From Alisma plantago-aquatica (taxonomy: Eukaryota; Streptophyta; Magnoliopsida; Alismatales; Alismataceae), in contig OY856413.1 in the NCBI GenBank assembly GCA_963693085.1, positions 545,383,379-545,447,378 on the forward strand: DNA of 64,000 nucleotides. The letters run 5' to 3'. The first letter of the stretch is position 1. Each line of letters begins with the position of its first letter. Position numbers and translations under genes: made by a program. Shown in pieces: positions 10,861-22,570 of this stretch. The notes beneath the pieces were generated by a model. The model did no database searches, was not told where the DNA came from, and saw only the letters and a list, made by a program, of their open reading frames with translations.

Positions 10861-11271
10861 ATGGCTCCTCCCCCCAACAAAAAGCTACCAACACATCCTC
10901 TAGAAGATTTATACGAAGAAGATACAAATAAGCCACCCTCCCAACCTGTACAAGAAACAACAACTGAACATAATGTTGTTGAAACAAATGATGAAAGCAA
11001 AAAGCACACCCTTTCAGTGGATCCTATTACACCTGCAACTGCTCATGAAGTTGCAAGATCCACTTTCTCACTTGATAATTATATCATAGAACTAGAGGAA
11101 GAAGCGGAAGTGGGCCCCAATGAGGAAGATGCAACCCATATTGTAGAAGTAGTTGCAGAAGAACCAGAACCTATAGATCTGATACAACCCACATTTGAAA
11201 ACTTTGACAAAGATGCATGCTATGGGTTATTGCTAGAGGATATGAGTTGCAAAATGATAGAGTGCAGGTGA
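10861..11271 (+). pseudogene. Acidic Pro/Glu/Thr-rich linker of module copy 2
   Basis: An open 136-codon stretch from MAPPPNKKLP, rich in Glu, Asp, Pro and Thr and lacking hydrophobic-core motifs. It lies between domain 1 and domain 2 of copy 2, where copy 1 has an acidic tail and a spacer (about 1290-1560). The next domain is in another frame. Read as a disordered linker in a former two-domain protein. Confidence 0.4.
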
Positions 11272-11273
11272 GC

Positions 11274-11926
11274 AATGATGAAATTGTCAAAATTTTTGAA
11301 AGAGACAATGTCCAACTCCTAGGGATAGATTTCTATGAGATACTAATTTTTGGATGATATATGAATGTAAACATTATTTCTTCCTACCAGCTACTCCTAG
11401 TTGATGAGCTTGATGATGTATACATTGCATTGTATTATATAGTAGGGGACATCATTATGAAAAAGGAATAAGGACAGATCCAATGACCTATAGAGTACCT
11501 GATGTCCAATATTCCATGCCTAATCTTTGTACCTATTATGCACAATGGCCAGTTGATGATTCTGTCATTCAATACAAAAGACAAAACAATGATCTTATAC
11601 AATAGTTCAGACGCCATGTTTAGCATGAACTGAATAACTTATCATAGAACTACAACAAGCATAAGTGAACAAAAAGTTGCATAGGTGGCTACTCATATTA
11701 TTGAGTTAAACAAGATGTATGATAGAGGCTCGTAGATGCAGATGTGAAATTTAAAAAACCACAATTCTATAATAGGAGCCCCCAACAAGAGCATTTCTTC
11801 AATGACTTTGGTTTCTATGTATTACTTTGGATGTAGATGAAAACAATACTTGATAAGAATGTGGCGTTATACCAAGAATAATATTTTGTGACCATCTATG
11901 AGGGAATTATTCAATGGAGCTCCTAA
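11274..11926 (+). pseudogene. Ulp1/C48-like domain 2 (module copy 2), catalytic residues replaced
   Basis: Forward frame from about 11274, with stops and a frame change before 11801. FVPIMHNGQLMILSFN aligns with FLPLLYDNQWMLIMIY of copy 1, ILYNSSDA with IFYNSSDA, and RSPQQEHFFNDFGFYVLLW with RSPQQAPLSNDYGIYVIHW. Both end WSS-stop (here TAA at 11924-11926). The His position is Gln (11550-11552), the Asp position Asn (11601-11603) and the Cys position Phe (11807-11809). The oxyanion Gln is kept. Matching motif order, spacing and end make this the best evidence that the module is a real element-encoded protein family. Confidence 0.6.
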
Positions 11927-12004
11927 AATCAGAATGGGCATTGACAAGTTCAAAACTTTAACTCGCATGTTCTCACTCAACCTCACACTTGGAAACCCTA
12001 AAGA

Positions 12005-12040
12005 CAATGTGTATGATAAGTTTTCAAGAGGGGGGAAGCC
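12005..12040 (+). promoter_or_regulatory. Polypurine-like tract after module copy 2
   Basis: GTGTATGATAAGTTTTCAAG followed by GGGGGAAG, about 80 bp after the WSS-stop of copy 2. It is the counterpart of the tract at 2253-2275 after copy 1. Confidence 0.33.
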
Positions 12041-12149
12041 AAGTGAGGTCAATATGTTTACATGCCCAATATCATTAAACCCTACAATTTTCTTTCATGC
12101 ATTCCCTGCTCAAAATTTTTTAATTGTACATATTTTCTATTAATATATC

Positions 12150-12690
12150 TTACCTCAATGGATTTGTTTGATATTTAGGAAAAATATTGAATCCAATTTC
12201 CAAAATGCCATTTTCACTCCCATCTTAGGCCTTCTTGTCTTCAAGCAACTTCTTAGAGTAATCATTTTGATGGTGATGTTTTGGGCTGATAATTCACTTA
12301 ACAAAAACCTATGAGATCACGTCTTTATACCATTCTAATTTAAAGACACTACAAGAAGTAGAAGAATGTTACTATCCCAAGGAATTTCTCTGAAAAAATG
12401 AGGACTTAATTCCCGTCACTCTCGGTCTATCACTTTAGCCTCTTAGTACAGGTTGAAAATTGCAAACATCTTGCGAAAGGGAAACTACTACCCCTTCTAG
12501 TGCCAATTCCCAACTATAGAGAAAAAGAGGATTGTCAGCCCACTCCAGCAGAAAATCCTATCGCCTAATCCTTGTTAGGAAGAATAAAAGATGAGCATAT
12601 ATAAAACATGAGAGTTTTTCTAGATAAGATATTGAAGGGATCTGCGGGACCAGTATATGGGCACAGTCATGAATGCAGATAGATCACACA
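12150..12690 (+). mobile_element. Possible 3' part of an LTR ending at a primer binding site
   Basis: The stretch ends in CACACA directly before TGGTAGCAGAGCC (12691-12703), which is one base from the tRNA-iMet primer site TGGTATCAGAGCC. A TATA-like box (CATATATAAAAC) lies at about 12596-12607. The left end is not determined. Confidence 0.38.
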
Positions 12691-12703
12691 TGGTAGCAGA
12701 GCC
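12691..12703 (+). promoter_or_regulatory. tRNA-iMet-like primer binding site
   Basis: TGGTAGCAGAGCC differs at one base from the typical plant primer site and directly follows a CA dinucleotide, as expected at the end of a 5' LTR. Confidence 0.45.
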
Positions 12704-13129
12704 TGGAAGCCAAAATCATCACCTACCTATCCTCTAAATGGGAACTTACATAACCACCTAAATTTACATCTATACTGACATTTGGGTAACATTATTGTTA
12801 TAATAGTGCTCATGACTAATTGACACTAAGGAATATAGGATACAACGAATCCTCTGTCATCCCAACCCAATTCGTTAGGGTTCTGGGTGTGAAAGACCCT
12901 GGCAAGAACACTACATAAGTACAACTAGGAAATGAGGCTCAAAGTGTATCACAATGGAGAAAATCCTTTCTTTATATAATAACATAAAGGAAAGAAAATG
13001 TCATGCAACTGTGGATCTAAGAAGGAAACCTAGAAGTACATTACAAAGACCAAGCAATAAAACAGATATCTTGACCTAAGGATGCTATAAGGACACTAGA
13101 ACATACCATATTTTGGTAATGAATTTAAT
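12704..13129. other. Unassigned internal DNA after the primer site
   Basis: No gag-like ORF is recognisable. It ends where the family X repeat begins, so X may be inserted here. Confidence 0.25.
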
Positions 13130-13859
13130 TGTGACATGCTATACATAATTCTTTTAAATTGAAAACATAATTTTTTTAAACTTCCATTCATATTCATACT
13201 TCAATATGTTATTTGAGTAGTAACATGCAATTTTTCATAATTTTGACCGAGTTATTCCAATTGGGACCCACAAATGCACTATTGGAAATGGAATCAAACA
13301 AAAAATAGATCTCAAAGTGATTGATATTAATATTATTATTACTTGAGAAGGTAATCAAGTAAGAAAACTTGTTAGTACTTTTATAATTTAGTCAAGTAGA
13401 AAATGAATGCATGATTAATATATTTGAAAGCCATCAACATTATAATCAAGGAGTTGGAGTTATAAATTTTAAGTAACTGGTATAAAGAGAGTTTGTAACA
13501 AACTAAATATAAACTAAATAGGGACCACTTAGCAATCAACATCCTGCATTTCTCTCCTCTTATGTTACATCATCAATTATGATAGTCTCTTCCTCGACAT
13601 CGTGGGACTTGACCCCTCCTTTTAGTTTGTGATGGCCACCATCTAAACTCCTATAACCTCTGTATGACATGAAACCATAAGTAAATAGCCATCCCCGGTT
13701 GAACTTCACCCCTTTTGTATAAGTCTTCTCTGCAAACCCTAGATCCATCACCCTATATAACCCCTAAACAAATCACAACCCAACAAATCTACAAGATAGA
13801 CTTGCAGATGCATCTTCTACCACCAATAACCTTCACGTCTAACATCCTTTGATCTTCCA
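13130..13859 (+). mobile_element. LTR of repeat family X, copy 1
   Basis: Starts TGTGACATGC and ends TGATCTTCCA directly before a primer site (TGGTATCAGAAACC, 13860-13873). The whole stretch matches 30853-31610, including the blocks GGGACCCACAA, TCAAACAAAAAAT, GGGACTTGACCCC and AACCCTAGATCCATCACC. The TG...CA ends plus the primer site support an LTR. Confidence 0.6.
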
Positions 13860-14966
13860 TGGTATCAGAAACCTAAAACACAAACTATGTCCCCCCTCCC
13901 ATCTACTGCCACGACGACCTGCAGAACCATGACTGCTACCTTGTTGTCAACTTTTGATTAAAAACCCATTGATCCCTTGCCTCAACCTTCGATGATCCTG
14001 ACCACCAATGAATTATTAATTATTCTTGCCCACCTACAATAAAGCAGCACAACACTTCACCACCTCCAAAACAACAATGTTGCCTCCAGAACGACCTTGC
14101 CTTCCTTAGTGTATGGAATGTCTTCATCATTAGGCTGGCGACACATCCTACCTACTGCAATATCAATTGAATTTCTGACAAATGACCATCAACTTTCCAT
14201 CATGTCATCAACCACTAGTTTGGCTTCAACACTTGCAACACCATATACCACCATGCATAATACCTCACTAATCCCAGCAGTAAAGTAGTAACTAAACTCA
14301 TCATCAATCTCCATGGATCTTCAAACTGTGGCGCCCTCGTAAGCTTCTTTCCCCACCACTTGTAAACCTAGACCTCATTCCATAATTGAATGTGTTTAAT
14401 CCATGAACCGTCACCTCTCCTCTTATCTATTGTGTCCAAGACAAGCTACTTCTCCCCATACCACAACTATCCCCAGTGCTACTTGAGTTTGATGGTGTTT
14501 GCATAGACCCTACGAAAGAAACTCACAATCCCTAAAAGTACAGAGCGCCATGACCTAAATTCTACTATGATGTGGAAATGTACGGATTTTGTTCATGTAT
14601 AGAAACCAATAGAGCTTATATATATACGAATTTAGATAAATCCATAATAAAAAACTAGATTAGTGATACCAATAAAATACACATCGACATATAGACACAT
14701 ATTTTCCTAATTCACATAAATGTGTAAAAGTATGGCCTACATAGTTATATATATAAATTGACATACCATTGGTAATTATAGATTAATATAACCCATGACT
14801 TAACTATAGTTTCTTAGAATTAATTATTCTTATTCTTGGTTAATGTAATGGGATATGAACCATTAAAAGTTACAAATGAATAAAGATAAGTATGTTAAGG
14901 GATAAATATGACAAATCAAATTCAATAAACTTTATGCATATAATCTATTGACATACTATTAAGAAT

Positions 14967-15020
<54 letters not shown>

Positions 15021-15475
15021 ATATATTCTTATAGATCCTAAAAACATTAACACTTTAACCTGAGGATCATAACATATAAATATGAACTTAGTAGTTATAT
15101 ATTATGAACATGGGTAATGATTATAATTTCAAATGTGACTTCATTAATAAAGATAACTACTATCTTAATGGGAATGAACATAATGACTAAAAGATCGGTC
15201 ATTTTTAGAACAAAAAGTTGTATTAGAGAATCTAATCACTAAGGGGCAAAATGGTTATTTCATCTAATAAGAACCTAGCAAGTGGTTTCCATCCCACGAA
15301 GTAGCAAATAACAACGACACCTTCTCTGTTGCTAGATTCGTGAGAAATTGACCTATTTGATTTGTGTGGACGTCTTGATTGGAAATTATCAATTGGAACA
15401 CTTACTTAATTCTTCATTTTTTTATTAAACTATATATCTCCCTCTTAAGTTTGATTTCCATTAATTTTTCATATG
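13860..15475 (+). mobile_element. Internal region of repeat family X, copy 1
   Basis: Begins with a tRNA-iMet-like primer site. The first 450 bp encode a Thr/Ser/Leu-rich, stop-interrupted 5' reading frame of unknown type, probably a gag remnant. From about 14720 it is AT-rich noncoding DNA with a TA microsatellite. Homology to 31611-32800 runs almost to the end, but the second copy lacks about 370 bp (roughly 14340-14720). No pol motif is present, so this looks like a deleted or non-autonomous derivative. Confidence 0.5.
14969..15018. repeat. TA microsatellite
   Basis: About 50 bp of uninterrupted AT dinucleotide repeat inside the family X internal region. The corresponding place in the second copy (about 32325-32345) has only a short TA run, so the expansion is specific to this copy. 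Confidence 0.9.
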
Positions 15476-15483
15476 TGGCGACT

Positions 15484-17095
15484 GATGTAGCCCTATTTTA
15501 GGGCTTCATCTTATATCATATTGAATTTCAATCACATATATACCTGTTAGATTACATGTTATTTCCCCTAATATGCATATTTGTGTAAAATACACTTATG
15601 GACATTATTTTCATGTTTTTTAGGAATTTGGATCATGCTTGGATGGAAAAGAGAGAGAGGAGTGATCATAGGGTTTCTCTATCCTTAGAGATGCCTAAAG
15701 TGAAGTCTGAGGCTCCCTCAACCTACCCTTAGTGGCCAAAGATCCATTGAAGCAAAGATGTCCAAGAATGAACCAAGTACAAGCTCAAAGTGCTGACATA
15801 GAGACCAACATGGCCATGGTGCAACAAAATGGCCATGCTAGCTCACTCAAAGACAACAAAATCAAGTCAAGAAAGTGTAGAGATCAGAACGGTTGTGCCA
15901 CCAAGAATGGTCGTGCCATGCGATCATAGAACGGTCGTGCCACCTTGCATGTCTATGTTGTAGTAGACCCAGAATGACCATGGAGTAGAGAATGGGAAGA
16001 GAAATCAAAGCCACCATGATCATACTACCCTTGCCCCACAACGACCGTAGTGACCGCCACGACTATGCTACTTCATGTAAAAATTTGACCAAGTTACTGT
16101 GATTAATCCCCAATTTCACATCGGTCATTGTTCTCCACCATGACCATTCTCACCCCACTCCACCACAACTGTGCTACCCACAAAAACTTAGCTTCTATTG
16201 CACTGCATTTCCTTCTTTACCCCTACTTGACCTATTGCATCCCCCACACCTATATATACTTAGGTGGTGGATGGAGCATGAGGTTATCTTCCCTATTGCC
16301 ACTCTAGCCTACCCATTTTGTCCTTTATCCATTCCCCACTCATTCCACCTCCATTCCACCATATCCACCATTGAAACCTTAGTTTTCTAGTGTTTTAGCC
16401 ACTTTCCACCATATATCCAAGCCTTCCACCTACCTTGGAGGGAGGAGCTTGATCTACAGATGCTAGGAGGTGGAGAACGAGGAGTATTCACTGAGCTCAT
16501 CATGGCTTTTCACTCCTATACTTAGTCTTCTTCCTTTCTATTAGCATTTTCATGTTATATGAATAGCTAGGCCCCTTAGGGGGGCTGTTTGGGGCCAAAA
16601 ATGTTACTTTGATACCATGTTGGTGGAAAATGATATGTAAATATTGTAATTTCATTTGGTAATAATTATGTTCTATTTATATCTCACTCTTCATGGATTT
16701 CTTATTGGTTTGTGCTTGAAAACACCTAGGAATTTATGGAAATTGCTTATATGTGTGAATTTTGGGATTTGCACCTGGGTCCAATTCAGGGATCCCTACC
16801 TATGTACCCATCATCCTACATGCTAAAAAATTCTCCTAACCCTAGTTGAGAGATCTAAGTAGCTAGTTTAGATGAATTTAGTGTGCTTAGCATGGAGCTT
16901 TCCCAATGCTAGAATGTGGGTGATGGGAGGCCTAAAACCTCACTTCCACTCCCATTAATTACTAACTTTAGACCCTAATCATCCTAAGATCATCTAACCT
17001 AGAAACCTAGGCTTGTTTAGACTCTAGTTTAATTACACCTAAACCCTAACCCAATTAATCCGCACAAGGGTAGTAGGGGTATTAGGGACTAGTTC
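15484..17095 (+). mobile_element. Probable truncated Athila/Tat-type LTR
   Basis: Begins TGATGTAGCCC with a short inverted repeat (AGCCCTATTTTAGGGCT). It contains a TATA box (CTATATATAC, near 16250) and a block with GGAGGAGCTTGATC and GATGCTAGGAGGTGGAG near 16440 that resembles Athila LTR leader sequence. CCACGACCGT/GACCATG-type motifs recur from 15800 to 16160. The right side stops where copia-derived sequence starts (about 17096). No partner LTR in the window. Confidence 0.4.
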
Positions 17096-17506
17096 CCCTT
17101 TGAGAATGCATGTTTTATAATTGTGGATGTATGTTTTACTTGTACTTGGAGAACACTTGTTTCTGTGCTCTTCAACCCCCCCATTCCTTTTTGATAACAT
17201 CAAAAGGCGAAGAGAAATTCAGTGTTTTGAATCTCAATCATATTTATTTTGTTGCCTATGCAATCCTTTTCTTGTTCATTATATGCTTTATCATGTGACT
17301 TGCTAAATGACCATATAGTATACATGCTATATTGTTTTGTGTAGAAAGAATAACTATATAGGTAAGAGTAAGCATAGTTTGAGGGGGAGCAATTCACATT
17401 GTTAAAATTCTAAATCCCCCTGCAATTCATAAGGCAAAGGTATAACTTTACATATCCTTTTCAATATGATTGAGGAATGGTTTGTCATTGTCAAAAAGAT
17501 GGAGAA
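17096..17506 (+). mobile_element. 3' internal fragment of the sirevirus-like copia element, abutting its left LTR
   Basis: Near-collinear match to 26660-27071, which lies just before the right LTR, including TTTTGTGTAGAAAGA, GTTTGAGGGGGAG and the terminal purine-rich stretch before TGTTGAC. It is therefore internal sequence sitting to the left of a 5' LTR, as expected from a head-to-tail concatemer or LTR-LTR recombination. The left copy is truncated at about 17096. Confidence 0.72.
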
Positions 17507-18965
17507 TGTTGACTTGAGAGTTATACATTTCCCATATTTTGATAATGACTTAACCATTCCATTCCTATGTATCTAATATGTTTGTTCAAGATTGATTTTA
17601 TGCATTAGGTACATGAAAAGGATCAAATTACATAAGCCCTAGCTTGTTCAAGTTCAGGTTTAAAGCAATTCAAGTTTGTGTTTTGGGAAATCACTCCAAA
17701 TGAATTAGATTAATTTTTTAATCACTTGTATTAATGATATGACTTGTAACTAAGATGAGAAGAAATCATGGACACTTAATTCAATGTTTGGTCACTCAAA
17801 AGTCAAATTTAAAATTTGTCATAGGTTGTTTATCGATCAAGTTGGAAGCTCAACTGATCCATTGATGGATTTTCTAAAATGACCAATTGATCGAGTTGCA
17901 CACTCACAAAACTCATCAATCAATCAACTAAGTAAAGCTAATTTTGACTCATTGGTTGAGTTTCCTAGAACAAACTCGATAGATAGTTTGAAAATTAGCT
18001 TTGTCACTTAGTGGATCGGTCGAGTTACCTTTATTAAAACTCGACCCAACTTATTGTACAAAAAATTTAGAAAAGGTGATTATAACTATTGGAGAGTTGT
18101 TGTGAGAAAAAATAAATCTATCATAACTTGTAAAATGGCTATATTTCATCCTTAAGTGGTCCCACACTCAAGGGAACACCCCCAGCTATGAATAAGACTC
18201 CTTGGAGTTCATTTCAAGTTTGTTGATTCATGCTATTATAAGTCTTTTCTATAGTTGAGTGCGTTGTAACCCTTTTAACCCCTTTCTCTCTCTCATTTAC
18301 AAAGCATTTCATGATTATGAGTGAGTTAGGCATGTTGTACGAGAGCTACCTCCATGTGCTTGTAAAGCACTCACTTGTTCCATCTTTCCAACCCTCTTTC
18401 TCAAAGAGAAAAGGTTGAAGCAAGCTACTCCGAGTGAAGGTGAAGTTGTTGTTGGTATTCTTCAAGGTTGAAGAAGAGGTGAAGTTCTTCTCCAGGTGAA
18501 GGAGAAAGGCAAGGCCAACATTCAAGAAGAGTGGGTAAATCCTTTACGGGAAAAGTCTTGATGCAAGTGTGGGTAAGTCCTTCTTGAAGGTTGAAGACAT
18601 CTTTATCAAATGTATAAGTCCTTAGGTAGGTGGAACACTCTTGTCTTGAGTAGGTAAGTCCTTGGATGTATGGTTGTCTCTTTGTATCTCTTATGAATGA
18701 ATATAAGTACACATACTGTAATGTCCTAGAGGTTGACCTCACTAGGTAGTGGATTGACTATCTCCTAGTTTAGAGATTGGAACCACTCTAAACCACCTTG
18801 TCCAAGTGCTTGTTTTAATTTCTGTCATCCTTTCTATGCTTGCTTAGATAGGTATTCAAAATGTTCTTAAGCTATTAGTTTTGATTGATATAATTTGAAG
18901 GTCTAACTTATCTTGTGACAATTTTGAAGCTCTGTTCACCCCCATATAGAGCCTTACATCCAACA
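17507..18965 (+). mobile_element. 5' LTR of the sirevirus-like Ty1/copia element
   Basis: About 1459 bp, from TGTTGACTTGAGAG to ATCCAACA. It matches 27072-28548 throughout. A TATA-like sequence (CTATGAATAAGA, about 18185) corresponds to CTATAAATAAGA in the right LTR, so this copy carries a damaged promoter box. GATCGAGTTGCAC-type words at 17820-18060 are frequent. A primer site follows. Confidence 0.85.
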
Positions 18966-18966
18966 A

Positions 18967-18980
18967 TTGGTATTAGATCC
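18967..18980 (+). promoter_or_regulatory. Primer binding site of the copia element
   Basis: TTGGTATTAGATCC, a decayed tRNA-iMet complement, starts one base after the LTR end. Confidence 0.7.
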
Positions 18981-19017
18981 AAAGATATTCTCCAACAATC
19001 ACCCACGATATGAGAAG

Positions 19018-20110
19018 ATGGGTGACACTCTTTTTGGTTCACTCAACCGAGAGGGAGGCTTCTTCATGCATCCTTTGGTCCTTGATGGCACCAACTTCCT
19101 CTATTAGAAGAGGCATATGTAGTTCTACATTCAAGGGATGAAATTTTATATGTGAAAGGTGATGGTCACACCATACAAGGAGCCAACTGGAGCTGCATCA
19201 ACATGGAATGAAGCTACACTAAAAGAAGCCCAACTCAATGCCAAATCTATAAGCATCCTCTATGCATCCCTTACCCCAACGGAGTTCAGCCGCATCTCCT
19301 CATGGGATACAATCTATGTGATTTGGGATAACTTGTGAATTACCTATGAGGGCATAAAGCAAGTCAAGGAGGCTAAGATATAAATGTTGAACAGCCTTCA
19401 AGAGAACTTTAAGATGGGCAAGAAAGAAGGGATTCCTGAGATGTACTCTCGGCTCAACGTCATCATCAATGGCCTAGCTACTTTGGGCAACACTTTCGAT
19501 AGAGGTGTAATCAACTCCAAGATATTGAGGACTCTACCAAAGACATGGGAGTCAAAGGTGACCTCCATTAAAGAAGTGAGAATCCTTGGTGACATCCCAA
19601 CTGAAGAGCTCATTGGAAATATACAAGCTTATTAGCAAGTCTTCACAAGAAAGAATATGAAGACAAGCAAGAAGAGAAGGAAGTAAAGAAGATCAAAGAT
19701 AGTGCCTTCAAAGAACAAGTAGAGGATGTCATCCTTCAACAAAAACTTTCTTTTCAGACCTCTCCCTCTTCCTCTAGTGAAGATGATGGCCCTAGTGAGC
19801 ATGAAGCCAACAATACCAAGGGCAAGCACTTAAAGGCAAAGCAATCCTCCTCCTCTATTCCTAGATGCTACAAGTGTGGCCTAAAGGGAAACTATAAGAG
19901 TGAATGTCCTAAATGAAGAAAGTCACACCACAGGGGCAACTCCAAGAAGGAGGAAGAGTACAAGAAGGAGAGAATGTATAAGAGGAAGGAAAACAAGGAG
20001 AACAGACACAAGAATGTAGCTCATGCAGCTTGGGAAGAATCATCCTGAAGTGGCTCTGGCTCCTAAGAAGATGGAGAGTTCCATCTTGCAATCATGGCCG
20101 CTACAAATGA
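19018..20110 (+). pseudogene. gag: Copia gag (UBN2 type) with degenerate zinc knuckle
   Basis: The ATG at 19018 opens MGDTLFGSLNREGGFF, then stops occur (for example 19105). The block 19384-19635 carries the UBN2-type gag core (MYSRLNVIINGLATLG, then ILRTLPKTWESKVTSIKE). A zinc knuckle follows near 19866 as CYKCGLKGNYKSEC, where the conserved His of the CCHC pattern is Tyr. A Lys/Glu/Arg-rich segment and a stop come next. Gag would build the virus-like particle and package RNA; this copy cannot. Confidence 0.8.
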
Positions 20111-20247
20111 ATAAATTGGTGAGGTAAGTAAGGTAAGTGAGGTAAGCTTGCATGAGTTATTTAAAGAAACTCTTATGTATATGCTTGTTTCTACATGTTC
20201 TTCTTTTGCTAAATGTAAATCTAAAAGAAAATGGTTAGGAAAAATTA

Positions 20248-20745
20248 TTGATGATTTTTATGCAAAAACTTGAGATTCTTGAGAAAAATGAGAAAACTCA
20301 TCCTGAGAGAATTGATAACTTGCAAGGAAAATTTCTTGATCTTGAGCTCCAATACAAGGTAGTTGATGTAGAGAATGGTATTTACCTTAAGAATATTGAA
20401 ACTCTTAAGGAAGATAATCAAAAGTGCCTAAATGAGCATGAAATTCTTAAAACTGAAAATGGTAAATAAGCTCATTATTGATGAGAGGGATGTTTATCTT
20501 AAGGAAATTCAAGTGATTAAATATGAAAATGCTAGGTTGCTTGATCAAGTTAATGATTTATCTTCTAGACCTATCTTGCCTAATAATGATGTGTCTTCTA
20601 TTTCTCTTGATAAAAATTCACATTTGACTAAAGAACTCTATTTAGAGGCCAACCTTGTTCATGCTAGAGATGATCTTGCCAGTTTTTCTTTTACTATTAT
20701 ATCTCTTAATGATGATAATCATAGACTTATAGCCTCTCTGTAGAA
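20248..20745 (+). pseudogene. Coiled-coil extension of copia gag
   Basis: Two overlapping frames encode charged helical sequence with regular Leu/Ile spacing (for example LEILEKNEKTHPERIDNLQG and KEIQVIKYENARLLDQVNDL). A frame change lies at about 20460. Long coiled-coil C-terminal gag extensions are typical of sireviruses. A Lys-rich segment with KMKWVPK at about 21000 closes the gag part before the protease. Confidence 0.65.
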
Positions 20746-21067
20746 ATTTCTCAAAGTGAAAAACTCCCTAAATTAAATCTTTGACCATTCTACCAAACAA
20801 AGTGGTACTAGTTATTTGCAATTTGTAGGGGGAGAACCTAAGGGCAAGAACAAAGATAAAGGTAAGAAAAAGAGTAAGGAAATCACCTTTTTCATTAGAG
20901 AGTCTTGTAGAACTAAGAACCCTATGATGTATTCTCATAACAAACGTGATGATCATTACTCTACTTATTGTCCTTACAAGCCTAAGGGGACCAACCCAAA
21001 GATGAAATGGGTCCCAAAGCTAACTCTGGATACCAAAGTTTGAGTTGGGAACTGAAACTCTCCTTTC

Positions 21068-21604
21068 TTGTTGGAAAAAGGTAAATGGAATGTTGATAGT
21101 GGTTGTACTAAGCACATGACAGGTGATATAAGCCATTTTAACAACTTCACTATGAAGAAAGGAGGCTCATTTACCGTTGGGGACAACAAGAAAGGTAAGG
21201 TTAATGGTGAGGGTGATGTAGGTGAAACTGTGTGTATCAAGAATGTTCTTTTTGTGGATGAACTACATAATAATTTATTAAGTGTAAGCCAATTATGTGA
21301 TAATGGTTACCTTGTCCTATTTACTTCTTTTGAATGCTTTATTCTAGATTCCCTCACCTATCAAGTCATATATAAGGGATCTAGAAGTGGTAATCTTTAT
21401 GTAATTGTGGTTGCCTCTATTAAGTTTGTTGTTAGTAGATGCCTAGTAGTCAACTCAAATGATATTTCTCTTTGGCATCGTCGGCTTGGTCATGTAAATA
21501 TGAATCAGTTGAAGAAGTTGAGCAAAAATGACTTGGTTAAGGGACATCCTAAACTGGATTTTGAAAAGGATGAGGAATTCCAACCTTGTACGCAAGGAAG
21601 GTAA
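21068..21604 (+). pseudogene. pol: Copia aspartic protease and gag-pre-integrase
   Basis: Open for 178 codons. WNVDSGCTKHMTGD holds the copia-type protease Asp-Ser-Gly motif, intact here, followed by the flap and VLFVDELHNNLLSVSQLCD. The gag-pre-integrase domain follows as LWHRRLGHVNMNQLKKLS, with a degenerate zinc-binding pair. The frame ends in a stop at 21602-21604 (QGR-stop) just before the integrase core, so the polyprotein is broken. This is the best preserved block of the element. Confidence 0.8.
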
Positions 21605-22570
21605 ACCTAGTCCTCCTTCAAATCTAAAGGATTCCTTAGTACCAAGAGAGCTTTTAAACTTCTTCATATTGATCTATTTGGACCAATGGGAAATCAATCG
21701 CTGCATGGTTTTGAGATTGCCTTGTCATTGTCGATGATTTCTTTAGATATACTTGAACCGTCTTTCTAGTTTCTAAATGTGATACACTTGATGTTTTCTC
21801 AATTTTTTATAAATGAGTTGAGAACGAAGCTTCTTTTCAGATTGTTTCCATCTGTATTGATCATGGGGGAGAATTTTGAAAATTAACTTTTTGAACATTT
21901 TTGTGAATAAACTGGATATGCACACAACTTCTCTTCACCTTAAAAACCTCAAAAAAATGGGGTTGTAGAGAGGAAGAATAGGTGACTACAAGATATGTCT
22001 AGGACCATGATTTTAGAGTATGATACTCCAAAGAATTTTTGGTTCGAAGCCGTCGGTACCTCATGTTTTGTGCAAAATTGGGTTTTTAGACATCCTTCTT
22101 TGAAGAAAACCCCCTAAGAGCTATGGCGTGGTAGGAAGCCTTCTATCGAGTATTTCTATGTTTTTAGATGCCCTTGTTTTGTTTTGAATATGAAAGATTC
22201 TCTTGACAAGTTTGATCTAAAATCTTACAAGGGTTTCTTTCTTGACTATAGCACTACTTGCAAGGCTCATAGAGTATTTAATGTTGATCTTGCTAAAGTA
22301 GAAGAATCCATTAATGTTAAATTTATTGAGACTAACCCCTATATTCCCAAAGATATTGTTATAAATGATGATGTTGCAGGTTATGCGATTCCTATTTTAA
22401 AAGAACTCAACCTCACCCAAAAGGGAAAAGAGGTGGTCACTCAAGAAGAAGAGAAAGATGAAGAGAAGAAGGATTCCATTCTCCTATTTGTAAATAATCA
22501 TCCAAAAGAGTTGATCTTAGGTGATCCATTTGAAAGAGTGAAGGCACAAACTACCTTCAACAAAGAGTAA
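21605..22570 (+). pseudogene. pol: Copia integrase core and integrase-RT linker
   Basis: Pieces in different frames: HIDLFGPMGNQSLHG at about 21660 (first catalytic Asp region), then a segment near 21850 with DHGGEF (second Asp region), and a decayed segment near 21950 matching the PQQNGVVERKN region. A final open block at 22184-22570 (KFDLKSYKGFFLDYSTTCKA) matches the conserved integrase C-terminal stretch. At least three frameshifts. Confidence 0.75.

Noticed and set aside
18425..18742. 105-codon minus-strand ORF in the copia LTR
   Set aside because: It is not preserved in the other LTR (27990-28310) and has no family match.
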